NCBI GenBank assembly: GCA_002425765.1
Contig: DIMW01000001.1
Location: 186,001-250,000 of the forward strand
Direction: 5' to 3'
From: Spirochaetaceae bacterium UBA5556
GTDB taxonomy: Bacteria; Spirochaetota; Spirochaetia; Treponematales; Rectinemataceae
DNA length: 64,000 nt
Made by a program: the position numbers and the translations under genes
The notes under the pieces: model-generated
Told to the model about the DNA's origin: nothing
Seen by the model: only the letters and a program-made list of their open reading frames with translations
Database searches by the model: none
Shown: in pieces, positions 23,467 to 32,488 of the stretch
Layout of the letters: every line of letters begins with the position of its first letter
How positions within the stretch are numbered: position 1 is the stretch's first letter

Positions 23467-26367
23467 GTGTATTTGAAAAGCCTTGAAATATTCGGATTCA
23501 AATCGTTTGCGGACAGGGTGCGCATCGAGTTTTCTCAGGGAATTTCGGCCCTGCTCGGGCCGAACGGCTGCGGCAAGTCCAACATTGTCGATGCCATAAA
23601 GTGGGTCGTCGGGGAGCAGTCGGCGAAGAGCCTGCGCGCCGATTCGATGGAGGACATCATCTTCAACGGCACGGAGAACAGGCGGCCTCTGTCGGTCGCG
23701 GAGGTGGCGATCACCATCGGCAACGAGGGGGAAGCCCTTCCTCTCGATGTGCCCGAGATCGAGGTGAAACGGCGGCTCTACCGCTCCGGCGAGAACGAAT
23801 ATTTCATCAACGGCAAACAGTCGAAACTGAAGGAGGTGCGGGAGCTCTTTTGGGACACGGGGATCGGCAAGTCGGCCTATTCGGTGATGGAGCAAGGGCG
23901 CATCGACCAGGTCCTGTCGTCCAAGCCCGAGGACAGGCGCTATCTCTTCGAGGAGGCCGCGGGCATCACGAAACACAAAGTCCGTGCCCGCGAGGCCGAG
24001 CTCAAGCTCGCAAAAACCGAAGAGAATATGCGCCAGATCGAGGGCATCGTCCGGGAAGTCAAGCACTCCTACGAGAGCCTGAGGGCTCAGGCCGAAAAGA
24101 CCATACGGTACCGACAATTAAAAGATAAGATATTTGAAACCGAGCTCGATCTCTACCTCGTCCGGCTGCGGCAATATGTCCGCGAGCGCGACCGCAGCAG
24201 CGCGCTGTTCGACCAGAAGAAAAAGGAGCGCGAGGCCCTCGTTCAGCGCATCGACAGTATGAGCGAATCGATGTCGAAGGGGCTCGACCTCGTCAACGAG
24301 CTTGAAGCCAGGCTCGTCGAGATGCAGAAGCTGCTGTACGGGCTTGCGGTTGAGAAGAACGGCAAGGAGAAACAGAAGGCGCTCCTCGCGGAACGAGGCC
24401 GCGAGCTGCGGGCGAAGATCGAGCAGCTGCAGGGGCGGGATCGTGCCATCGCCGCGAAGATCGAATCCCTTCAGGATGAAGAGGGCGAAAAAGAGGCCGA
24501 ACATGCGGGCTACAGGGCGCGGATTCGTGAGGTTGAGGCCAATATCCGCACCTTCGATGAGAACATCTCTGCCGCGGCTCTCTCGGTGAAGGCCAACGAG
24601 GGGACCATCAGGCACAACGCCGAAGAGTCAAAGGAAATCGGCCAGAAGACCGCACAGCTCCGCCAGGAGCTCGATACGATCACGGAGAGGATCGCCCAGC
24701 TTGTCGATGAGCGCCTGCGCCAATCCGAAGCCCACATTGAACAGCGGCAGAAGCTCGAGGCTCAAATCCGTCAGAGAATCGCCGAAATCGCGCTTTCGAC
24801 TGCCTCGCGGGCAGACAGGCTTCAGGACTATGCGCGAATCGCGATGACTCTGAGCCCTCAGGAGCGCGCGCAGGAAATCGAGAGACTGAGTGCCGACCTG
24901 CGCGCACTCTCTTCGCAGTCCAAGTCGCTGGAAGACGATTTTTTGCGGTATATCGCCATCGCTCCGAGTTTTCTCAATGAACTTGTCGCGCCTGAAGGGG
25001 TTATGACACAGAAGCGGCGCATCGACGCGGCTATTTCTTCTCATGCGGATCGCATGAAAGAGATCGAGGCCGAAAATCAGGCGCTCTCGGCGCGGAATGG
25101 TGATCTCGCGAAAAAAATTGAAGCCTATCGTAAGACGCTCGAAGAGGCGCGGCTTGAAAAGACCAAGATACAGGCTCAGATGGAGGCCGCCCAGGATGCC
25201 CTTTCGGTGTTGAGGCGGGAGATTTCGGGGCAGGAGGCCTACCGTAGGGAGATAGCCAACGAGCTTGCGGGTGAACAGAGGCGCCTCGACGAGCTCGATG
25301 AGGAGATTGTGACGCTCGAAGAGGAGCTCGCCGAAATTGAACAAAGAGGCCGCCGCCTTTCGGAGGAGATGACGGAGCTTGAGAACTCCATCAGCCAGCG
25401 CACCGCCGACCTCGCGGAGAAGCGCAAGGAGGCGTCGGAACTCGAGCAGAAATTGCAGGAGATGCAGCAAGAACTTGAAGATCTGCACATGGCGGTGGCC
25501 CAGAGCGAAACCGAGATTCGGAATCTTAAGGGCACTTTTACGGAACTCTATTCGCGGGACCTCTCCGCGTACGAGGGCAGGATGTACGAAATCCGAAGAC
25601 CTCTTTCGGAGATTCGGGAAGAGCTTACATCGCTGAAATCGTCGTTATCGTCGCTCGGCTCTGTCAATCTCATGGCCCCGGAAGAATTTGAAGAAGTGCG
25701 GCAGCGCTATGAATTTTTGAATGGCCAATACGAGGATCTGCTGAAGGCGCGCACGGACCTGGTGCGCATCACCGACGAAATACGCACCGAGAGCGCCCTG
25801 CTTTTTGTCGACACCTACAACAGAATCAAAAAGAATTTCCACAATATGTTCCGCAGGCTCTTTGGTGGGGGAAGAGCCGAACTGCGCCTCCTTGATGCCG
25901 ACCATGTACTGGAGAGCGGCATCGAGATATACGCCCAGCCGCCCGGGAAAAAGCTTGAGAATATATCGCTTTTGTCGGGCGGCGAGCGGACGCTCACCGC
26001 GATCGCGCTTCTGTTTGCGACATACACGGTCAAACCCTCGCCGTTCTGCTTCCTGGACGAGATCGACGCCGCGCTGGATGAGGGCAATATCATTCAGCTG
26101 GTCAACCTCCTGAGGGAATTCGGCACCACGAGCCAGTTCATCGTGATCACGCACAACAAGAAGACGGTCGCCTGTGCCGACACGCTGCTCGGGGTCACGA
26201 TGGAGGAATCGGGCGTCACGAAGACGATTGCCATTCGGGTTCAGAATGAGAATGGCGTCATGCGCCCCGTCTATGTCCGCGATCAGCCATTCGAGGAAGA
26301 AGAGGTCGATTACGAGGACGGGCGCCAGCTCGACGACAAGGGCGGCATGACGGTTACGAGAGCCTAG
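23467..26367 (+). CDS. smc: Chromosome segregation protein SMC, short and without a visible hinge
   Basis: SMC dimers with ScpA/ScpB fold and segregate the chromosome. The product has 966 residues, against roughly 1,150-1,200 usually. The N-terminal head has Walker A GPNGCGKSN at about residues 31-39. The C-terminal head has signature LSGGERTLTAIALLFA near 836 and Walker B FCFLDEIDAALDEGN. Heptad-rich coils fill about 170-490 and 525-790. The Gly-rich globular hinge of about 150 residues expected between them is missing; only a short break (FLRYIAIAPSFLNEL, near 490-505) is seen. The start is GTG at 23467 after AAGGA; MYLKSLEIFGFKSFAD is the typical N-terminus. Confidence 0.93.
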   Translation: MYLKSLEIFGFKSFADRVRIEFSQGISALLGPNGCGKSNIVDAIKWVVGEQSAKSLRADSMEDIIFNGTENRRPLSVAEVAITIGNEGEALPLDVPEIEVKRRLYRSGENEYFINGKQSKLKEVRELFWDTGIGKSAYSVMEQGRIDQVLSSKPEDRRYLFEEAAGITKHKVRAREAELKLAKTEENMRQIEGIVREVKHSYESLRAQAEKTIRYRQLKDKIFETELDLYLVRLRQYVRERDRSSALFDQKKKEREALVQRIDSMSESMSKGLDLVNELEARLVEMQKLLYGLAVEKNGKEKQKALLAERGRELRAKIEQLQGRDRAIAAKIESLQDEEGEKEAEHAGYRARIREVEANIRTFDENISAAALSVKANEGTIRHNAEESKEIGQKTAQLRQELDTITERIAQLVDERLRQSEAHIEQRQKLEAQIRQRIAEIALSTASRADRLQDYARIAMTLSPQERAQEIERLSADLRALSSQSKSLEDDFLRYIAIAPSFLNELVAPEGVMTQKRRIDAAISSHADRMKEIEAENQALSARNGDLAKKIEAYRKTLEEARLEKTKIQAQMEAAQDALSVLRREISGQEAYRREIANELAGEQRRLDELDEEIVTLEEELAEIEQRGRRLSEEMTELENSISQRTADLAEKRKEASELEQKLQEMQQELEDLHMAVAQSETEIRNLKGTFTELYSRDLSAYEGRMYEIRRPLSEIREELTSLKSSLSSLGSVNLMAPEEFEEVRQRYEFLNGQYEDLLKARTDLVRITDEIRTESALLFVDTYNRIKKNFHNMFRRLFGGGRAELRLLDADHVLESGIEIYAQPPGKKLENISLLSGGERTLTAIALLFATYTVKPSPFCFLDEIDAALDEGNIIQLVNLLREFGTTSQFIVITHNKKTVACADTLLGVTMEESGVTKTIAIRVQNENGVMRPVYVRDQPFEEEEVDYEDGRQLDDKGGMTVTRA

Positions 26368-26411
26368 CCATTGCAGGGTGGCATGAACTTTGCATTTTTA
26401 AGGATACTTCG

Positions 26412-27671
26412 ATGAACGCACGCGCACTCGATGAGAGGCTTTTCTACAGAGATCCATGGCGTTCTGAGGCAGAGGCCGTCGTCGTGACGATAGAGCGGGA
26501 TGATTCGGCGAAGTCAGGGCAGGTCCGCGTCTTGCTCGACACGACGATTTTTTATCCCGAGGGAGGCGGACAACCGCCTGATGTGGGGTTCATTGAGAAA
26601 GCGCGCGTCGTCGATGTACAGGAAATCGAGGGACAAATTTGGCACTTCGTAGAAATTCCGGCGGAGGCTGAAGGCGATATGGAAAAGCTCGCCACGGAAG
26701 GCCTTCGCGCGGGGGACTCTGTGCACCTTCGGATCGATTGGCGGCGCCGCCTCTACCACATGCAACAGCATACAGGGCAGCACCTCTTGTCGGCGGTGCT
26801 TGAGCGGGACTACGGCATCCATACCCTCTCTTTCCACCTTGGCACCGAGTACTGCACCATCGATGTTTCGGCCAAGAATCCGGCGGACCTGCCGCTTGAA
26901 GAGATCGAAGCTAAGATCGACGAGTGGATCACGCGCGATGTCCCGGTGAGGATACATTATTGTCCTCCTGAGGATCTGTCTTCCTTCAGGCTGAGAAAGA
27001 GGCCGCCTGCGGACGAAGCCGTCATCAGGGTCGTCGAGATCGATGGGTACGACTGGTCGCCCTGCGGCGGCACGCATGTCGAGCGGACAGGTCAGCTGCG
27101 TGCGCTCAAGATACTCTCGCTCGAGCGATACAAGGGCAGTGTGCGCGTGTATTTTGCCTCTGGCACCCATGCGCTCGAACTATTGCGGAAGACGTACGAG
27201 GAGACGAAGCGGGCCGCTCTCCTGCTCGGCGTGGGAGTGGAGGATATTATGTCGCGCCTCCAGGATAACATTGGAAAGGTCACGCTCTTTGAAAGAAGGG
27301 CAAAGCGATGCGCGCAGCGGCTCGCCGAGGCGGAGGCGAAGCTGGCTTTCTCACAGGCGGCACCAGACGCCGTGCTCGAATTCAGGCCCGAGGATGAAGA
27401 CGCGGAGAGGGGAACGGGGCTTGTCAAAGCCGCGGCCGCGCTCGGAAGGGCTGCCGTCGCGCTCTCCCTCTCCGATTCCACTGTCGTGGTGCAGGTTGTC
27501 CAGAACGCCGGCTCTCCGTCTCTGGCTGAACTCCTGAAAGAGAAGATGGCCGCGCTGGGCGGCAAGGGGGGAGGAAGCCCGACCTTCTTCAGCGCTGGTT
27601 TTTCGTCGCCAGACACGGCGACTCTCTTTGCAACCTACGCGAAAAAAGTACTGGAAACAGGACGCCCCTAA
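26412..27671 (+). CDS. Alanyl-tRNA editing protein, long AlaX type
   Basis: AlaX proteins hydrolyse Ser or Gly wrongly attached to tRNA-Ala. The protein has 419 residues, so it is the long form. Residues 1-110 are a beta-barrel part with FYPEGGGQPPD. The editing core carries zinc ligands in MQQHTGQHLL (near 117-126) and in SPCGGTHVERTG (near 215-226). The C-terminal 190 residues have a coiled coil and a DHHA1-like domain with a GGKGGGSP loop. The full AlaS catalytic domain is absent. It is convergent with the next gene: stop codons overlap at 27668-27671. Confidence 0.92.
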   Translation: MNARALDERLFYRDPWRSEAEAVVVTIERDDSAKSGQVRVLLDTTIFYPEGGGQPPDVGFIEKARVVDVQEIEGQIWHFVEIPAEAEGDMEKLATEGLRAGDSVHLRIDWRRRLYHMQQHTGQHLLSAVLERDYGIHTLSFHLGTEYCTIDVSAKNPADLPLEEIEAKIDEWITRDVPVRIHYCPPEDLSSFRLRKRPPADEAVIRVVEIDGYDWSPCGGTHVERTGQLRALKILSLERYKGSVRVYFASGTHALELLRKTYEETKRAALLLGVGVEDIMSRLQDNIGKVTLFERRAKRCAQRLAEAEAKLAFSQAAPDAVLEFRPEDEDAERGTGLVKAAAALGRAAVALSLSDSTVVVQVVQNAGSPSLAELLKEKMAALGGKGGGSPTFFSAGFSSPDTATLFATYAKKVLETGRP

Positions 27672-28783
27672 AGCGTCAGGGGCCGCCTGTTGTCCGCGAG
27701 CCTCTGGCTCAGATAATCCTTGTCGAGATTGAGTTCCAAAATAAAGAACCGCATCTGCTCTTCGGACAATAAGTTCTGTTCAGCGTAGAGATATACCAGC
27801 GCCCGCTCCGCGATGAGCGGCACCTTGAGCGCGTTCATCTGAACTTCCTGTTCCGGCCCTTCCGTACAGCGGGTCTCTATCGAGGCGTAGAGCCGCGACT
27901 CTTTGATGTTTCCCTGCAGGGCGCTCAGTTCGGCGAGCAGAGGGGCGATGTTGCCGCGCGCGGCCAGCTCGCCCAATGGCTTGAGCGTAAAGAAGGTGTA
28001 TTCCTTTCCCGGCAGATAGTGGTGTTCGTCGCAGCGTGTGCAATAGTTCGGCTCGCGTCCGTCGTGCTTCGTGCGGTCTCCTCCTATTATGATGAGTGGA
28101 TCGAAATACAGGGCGGGGCACTCTTGGCCGTCCACCAGGTAGTAACGGTAGGTGTAGAGCGAGTCTTTGAGACACTCTTCGTGCTCGCAGTATGCCGTGA
28201 ATGGGATGATGTCGGTCGCTGTCTCCAGAAGCAGCCTCGCGGTCTGATTGAAAATTTCCCTGCGGAAATTGAGGACGAGGGTGGGATATATGAAGCAGAG
28301 TCCCCTCGAATCGGCCTCGTCCTTCATGAGATACGCGATGCGCTCGTCAAAAAATGCGGCCTCGTCGATAACCCATGTGCCGACCCCGGGGTTCTCGGTG
28401 ATGAGCACTTCGAGGCTGAAGGAATCCTTTGCCGAGCTTATTCTGTCCCCGCAGCGCTCGTAGCCGCCGCGGTACGCGAGCGCGTCGTCGGGATAATCCG
28501 GAAAGCGGCTCTTATCGAGGGCAGAGCGAACGACAAAGACATCCCTGCGATCGACATTGCCGGAGCTCGTAAGGCGCGCCGCAGCGCCCTTCTTCTTGAG
28601 GGCGACACGGCTGTCGCGCCAGACGCGTGCCGAGAACTCGGTCTTGCCTGAGCCCATGGGACCGATGACGAGGATACGCTTGCCCGCGGAGATAAAATCA
28701 TGGTGGCGGCTCATCGAATGAATATTGAGCTGAGGGAAGCCCAGGCTTTTGAGAAATTCTCCCGTCTCTTCGTTGTTTTGCAT
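27668..28783 (-). CDS. Thymidine-kinase-like P-loop ATPase with zinc lasso, extended C-terminus
   Basis: Unassigned 371-residue protein resembling type II thymidine kinase. Walker A is GPMGSGKTEF at residues 41-50 (TK1 has GPMFSGKT). A Walker-B-like VIDEAAFFDE near 138-147 parallels the TK1 DExQFF segment. Cysteines C199/C204 and C248/C251 flank a loop with PALYFDP, as in the TK1 zinc lasso. About 110 extra residues follow, with no counterpart in the roughly 190-residue TK1. An N-terminal 35-residue extension is also unusual. It could be a divergent nucleoside kinase or a different ATPase built on that fold. It starts 22 bases after the stop-side neighbour on the same strand. Confidence 0.5.
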   Translation of the reverse strand: MQNNEETGEFLKSLGFPQLNIHSMSRHHDFISAGKRILVIGPMGSGKTEFSARVWRDSRVALKKKGAAARLTSSGNVDRRDVFVVRSALDKSRFPDYPDDALAYRGGYERCGDRISSAKDSFSLEVLITENPGVGTWVIDEAAFFDERIAYLMKDEADSRGLCFIYPTLVLNFRREIFNQTARLLLETATDIIPFTAYCEHEECLKDSLYTYRYYLVDGQECPALYFDPLIIIGGDRTKHDGREPNYCTRCDEHHYLPGKEYTFFTLKPLGELAARGNIAPLLAELSALQGNIKESRLYASIETRCTEGPEQEVQMNALKVPLIAERALVYLYAEQNLLSEEQMRFFILELNLDKDYLSQRLADNRRPLTL

Positions 28784-28804
28784 GGTTATTCCTGTCGCTG
28801 CGGC

Positions 28805-30442
28805 CTATCTTGAAGAAGATGCCTCTGCGGCGCATGCCAGTGCGCCGACGGCTGAGGCCGTGCCTGCCCGCACAACGTTCGGATTGACGCTCGGAGTCCC
28901 AAAACGTAGATATTTATAGGGATGTACATCGAGGGCATTTTGATACCAGCCCTGGATATAGTCGGTATCGATGATCGACGCGGCGAAGTTGTGATAGACG
29001 GGAAGGCATGCCGCGCTCTGCAGGAGTTCGGTCTCAGCCTTCGCGAGGAGAGCCATGCGCGCGTCATCACCCGCGTTATAGGATTGATGTATGTAATCCA
29101 TGTAGACTGGATCGTCATAGCCCGCGATGTTGAGCGGCGCCCCGCTTGTCCACATCTGCAGGAAGGCTTCGGGATCCGCAAAGTCCCCGATCCATGTCTC
29201 GTGTGCGATCGTAAAGGACGCAGTTTCGGCGCGGTTCCCGATAACATCATAGTACGAAGAAGGGAGCATAGGCTTCAGCGTCACTTTTAGCCCGAGCGCT
29301 TTTTCCCATTCGTTTTTGAACGTCGTGGCTATCGAGCGCGGGCGCTCATAATCGGCAAATGCGATGACAATCTCCGGAAGGCCCTCTCCATTCGGATAGC
29401 CCGCCTCCGAAAGAAGTTGCATCGCCTCCTCACGGTCGGCCTTTTCTATCCCCCTTGTCTTCGAGTAACCGGGGAGGGGCAGAACGAGTGTCGTGGCGGG
29501 CAGTCTGTAGAGATCGCTGCTCCGGATGCTGTCCCAAGGGAGGAGTAAGGCAAGCGCTCTCCGCACTCTCTGGTCGTTCCAGGGCGCGGACCGGCAGTTG
29601 AAAAACCAGTAATGCGTGGAGTAGATAGGGAAGATCTGGATTGCTGTCTGCAGCAGCACCTGTTCATATGTACCGGGGCCGTCGAGCCAATGCACATGGC
29701 CAGTGTTGAACAGCGAGGTTGCAAGAGCATCGTCATCGGTGAACATCATGCGCAGCGTGGGGATACTCACATTGTCCGCATCCCAGTATTGATCGTTTTT
29801 TTCAAGCACGAGCTCTTTGTCCGTCATGGAAACCGGCTTGTAGGGGCCATTGACCGGGTAGGGCACCGCGGCGTTCCAGTCCTTCACCTTCATCATCGAA
29901 GGGTGAACAAGAGAGAAGGATTGATGACAGAGAAGCCTCGTAAAATAGGCGACAGGGCGCACGAGGGTCACCTCGAGTGTCCGGGAATCCAAGGTCCTGA
30001 TGCCTACGTGCTCCGGATTTCGGTCCGTGCCCATACGGTATTCTTTCGCGCCAGTGATAATGTCGAAGAACGTCGCGTATTCGGCGTTCAGATCGAGCAT
30101 CCTGAACCATGAACGCGCGAAGTCCTCCGCGGTGATCTCCGTGCCGTCGGACCAGCGGGCGCCATCCCGGATGGTAAAGCGGTAGACCTTCTTGTCGGTC
30201 GAGCGCTCCCAGGATTGCGCGAGCGCGCGCACCGGTTCGAGTGATTGAGGATCATAGGTGAACAGACCCTCATAGAGCGCGGTATGAATTTGGGCTTCAT
30301 TGGAAAAAAGCGCTCTTTGGGGGTCCAGCTCCGGCAGTTGGGCGCCGTACACCGTGACAAATTCCGTTGCCTGTTCCTGCGCCGCGAGCGGCGCGAAGGT
30401 TATGGCCATGGCGAGGATAGCCAGCGAAAGTCTTGAGTTCAT
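28805..30442 (-). CDS. Oligopeptide ABC transporter substrate-binding protein (SBP family 5), orphan
   Basis: This periplasmic peptide receptor has 545 residues from the ATG at 30442. A signal peptide runs from MNSRLSLAIL to about AAQ. Family features include a YGAQLPELDPQRALFSNEA start of the mature part, YEGLFTYDPQS, WSDGTEITAEDFARSW and YPNGEGLPEI. The longer frame to 30502 has no signal-like start and is rejected. No permease or ATPase is nearby, so it may feed the Opp system at 45.1-50.7 kb. It is divergent from the DUF4416 gene, with 41 bases between start codons. No strong ribosome site is visible. Confidence 0.85.
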   Translation of the reverse strand: MNSRLSLAILAMAITFAPLAAQEQATEFVTVYGAQLPELDPQRALFSNEAQIHTALYEGLFTYDPQSLEPVRALAQSWERSTDKKVYRFTIRDGARWSDGTEITAEDFARSWFRMLDLNAEYATFFDIITGAKEYRMGTDRNPEHVGIRTLDSRTLEVTLVRPVAYFTRLLCHQSFSLVHPSMMKVKDWNAAVPYPVNGPYKPVSMTDKELVLEKNDQYWDADNVSIPTLRMMFTDDDALATSLFNTGHVHWLDGPGTYEQVLLQTAIQIFPIYSTHYWFFNCRSAPWNDQRVRRALALLLPWDSIRSSDLYRLPATTLVLPLPGYSKTRGIEKADREEAMQLLSEAGYPNGEGLPEIVIAFADYERPRSIATTFKNEWEKALGLKVTLKPMLPSSYYDVIGNRAETASFTIAHETWIGDFADPEAFLQMWTSGAPLNIAGYDDPVYMDYIHQSYNAGDDARMALLAKAETELLQSAACLPVYHNFAASIIDTDYIQGWYQNALDVHPYKYLRFGTPSVNPNVVRAGTASAVGALACAAEASSSR

Positions 30443-30483
30443 GGCTACAAGTATGCGATAAAATAGGCCGGAAGGCAATAAAC

Positions 30484-31020
30484 ATGGGGCTTGAAAAAGC
30501 ATTTACACTCGAGCGACTCGTGGTCGGAGTGCTCTCTTCTGATGAACGTGCGGAGAATGCCGCGCTCGACGCGATGATCGAGCTCTATGGCCCCCTGTGC
30601 TTTCGATCCGCGAAAGAGCCGTTTTTGTGGACAAAATATTATTGCCCCGAAATGGGGGATGGAATCTTGAGGTCCTACTGGGCTTTTGAACGGCTCATTG
30701 ATCCTTCCAGACTGGCCGCGGTCAAACACGCCACCGATACCACCGAGCAGAAACTCGCCGAGAATGGCTGCAGAAAGGTCAACCTCGATCCGGGCCTGCT
30801 CGGCACTGCGCGATTCTGCCTCGCCACCACAAAGGATCGTTCTCACCGCATTCCTCTTGCGGACGGTATTTACGCCGAGCTGACACTGATGTTCGAACAC
30901 GGTGAATTCAGGGCACTTCCGTGGACCTACCCTGATTGGGCGTCGGAACCGGTGAGGGGGATGCTGGCGGAATTGAGGACGGGCCTTCTGGCCGATCTGC
31001 GGCAGATGCATCTTCTGTAG
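30484..31020 (+). CDS. DUF4416 family protein
   Basis: Uncharacterised 178-residue cytoplasmic protein. The family pattern is clear: KYYCPEMGDGILRSYWAFE, then KVNLDPGLLG, LATTKDRSHRIPLADGIYAE and LPWTYPDW. No catalytic residue set is known to me for this family. GGAAGG lies 8 bases before the ATG at 30484. Its last 113 bases overlap the end of the phoR-like gene on the other strand. Confidence 0.8.
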   Translation: MGLEKAFTLERLVVGVLSSDERAENAALDAMIELYGPLCFRSAKEPFLWTKYYCPEMGDGILRSYWAFERLIDPSRLAAVKHATDTTEQKLAENGCRKVNLDPGLLGTARFCLATTKDRSHRIPLADGIYAELTLMFEHGEFRALPWTYPDWASEPVRGMLAELRTGLLADLRQMHLL

Positions 31021-32488
31021 CTTTTGGAAATCTGAACTCGAAGAGCGACCCCTCGCCGGCCCAGCTCTCGGCGCGGACAGTTCCCCCGTGCGCCAGCGCG
31101 ATGTGTTTCACGATCGCGAGACCGAGCCCCGAACCGCCGCTCGAGGTAATTCGTGACGCCCCTTCTCCGCTCGCGCTGCTGCGGGCCTTGTCGGCTCTAT
31201 AGAAGCGTTCGAAGATATGCGCGAGATCTTTGGGAGGGATGCCGGCTCCGTAATCTCTCACGCGTATCACAACAGTATTCTCCTCCCTCACCGCACCCAC
31301 AAGAATTTTCTCATGAGAGCCGGAATGCTGGACCGCGTTGGCCATGAGGTTGAATGCCGCCTGCTCTATCAGACCGGGATTGGCATATACTTCCAGATCG
31401 TCCGGGCAATCGAGTTCGGTGGCCCCCGAGTCGGCATATTGAAGCCGCACCGTACGGGCAGCCTCCGCCAGTACCGACTTGAGGAAGAACGTTTCTTTGA
31501 CAATCCAGGAGGCCGGGTCCTGTTCCAGCTTGGCCAGCATGAGCAGGTCAGCGACGATGCGCTCCATGCGCGCCGCCTGGTGTTCTATCACTTCCGCCCA
31601 ACTCCGATATTCTTCGGCGATCTCCGCTCCGTCGAGCAACTCGGCATACCCCTTCACAATTTGGACGGGCGTGCGGAGCTCATGGGATACATTCGCCACG
31701 AAATTCTTCTTGAGAAGTTCCATTTTCTTGAGAGAGGTGACATCATTGAGTACGACAACGACTCCCTCGGAGTCCCCGACCCGGAACCGCCGTGCCCTCG
31801 CGGTAAGAATAATCTCTTTTTTCTCTTTTAACATCGAAAACTGTTCGACGAGGGCGTGGCCTTCTCTGATGGATTCCTCTATGAGCCCTATAATCGGAGG
31901 CGCCTTGAAAAAGAAGGATTCTGCGGTTTGAGCCGGAGCCTTAGGAAGCTCAAAGAGCCGGTATGCCGCCGTATTCGCGGCCAGAAGTGCGTTTGGCGCA
32001 CGGATGGCGATGATGGCTTCCTCCGTTGCATCGAAAATGGACTGGAGCCGCTCTGCAAGCTCCATGACTTCGCGTGACTGTGCGCTCAGGCTTTCGGCGA
32101 CAAGATCGAGATTTTTCTCGATTTGGGCAAATGCATCAGGGATATCCAGTGACTGATCGGAAGATGTGGGCGACTCGGAAGGAGAGCGCTGTTCGGCAAC
32201 GGGAATTTGCTGGAGCCCCTTGTCTGTGATCTTTTTTGATAGATACCGAGTGATGGCATCGATCTTTGTCTCGAGTGCGGTGAGAGGTTTCTGATATATT
32301 GTATTCTGCATACGGAAAAGGACGAAAAAAAGTACAATGTCCAGCGCCAAGAAAACGGCGAATGCAATCATGACATCATAATTACTTGCAATTAAAAAAG
32401 ATACTGACGCAGAACAGAGAAGCCCGCACAACCCCCAGAAGAGCAGACGCTTCGCACTCATTGGAATGTGGGTATTGATAACTTTCAT
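30908..32488 (-). CDS. phoR: PhoR-type sensor histidine kinase
   Basis: Probable phosphate-starvation sensor kinase of 526 residues. Two TM helices at about 14-35 and 38-57 are joined by almost no periplasmic loop, as in PhoR kinases that listen to the Pst transporter through PhoU. Next come a linker, a PAS-like domain near 145-250, the phosphoacceptor FVANVSHELRTP, the N box NLMANAVQHSG and G boxes DYGAGIPPKDLAHIFERFYR and GSGLGLAIVKH. A Pro/Ser-rich tail of about 40 residues overlaps the opposite-strand DUF4416 gene. Its ATG overlaps the phoB stop by 4 bases. Confidence 0.9.
   Translation of the reverse strand: MKVINTHIPMSAKRLLFWGLCGLLCSASVSFLIASNYDVMIAFAVFLALDIVLFFVLFRMQNTIYQKPLTALETKIDAITRYLSKKITDKGLQQIPVAEQRSPSESPTSSDQSLDIPDAFAQIEKNLDLVAESLSAQSREVMELAERLQSIFDATEEAIIAIRAPNALLAANTAAYRLFELPKAPAQTAESFFFKAPPIIGLIEESIREGHALVEQFSMLKEKKEIILTARARRFRVGDSEGVVVVLNDVTSLKKMELLKKNFVANVSHELRTPVQIVKGYAELLDGAEIAEEYRSWAEVIEHQAARMERIVADLLMLAKLEQDPASWIVKETFFLKSVLAEAARTVRLQYADSGATELDCPDDLEVYANPGLIEQAAFNLMANAVQHSGSHEKILVGAVREENTVVIRVRDYGAGIPPKDLAHIFERFYRADKARSSASGEGASRITSSGGSGLGLAIVKHIALAHGGTVRAESWAGEGSLFEFRFPKATEDASAADRPEGPSSIPPASPSPVPTPNQGRSTEVP

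Noticed and set aside
24628..25488. Minus-strand frame of 286 codons inside smc
   Set aside because: It lies fully within the coiled-coil coding part of smc; the Leu-rich translation is the mirror of Glu/Lys/Arg-rich coil codons.
27655..27690. Bidirectional terminator between alaX and the TK-like gene
   Set aside because: GCCCCT/AGGGGC can pair over the two stop codons, but the stem is only six pairs and no T run follows on either strand.
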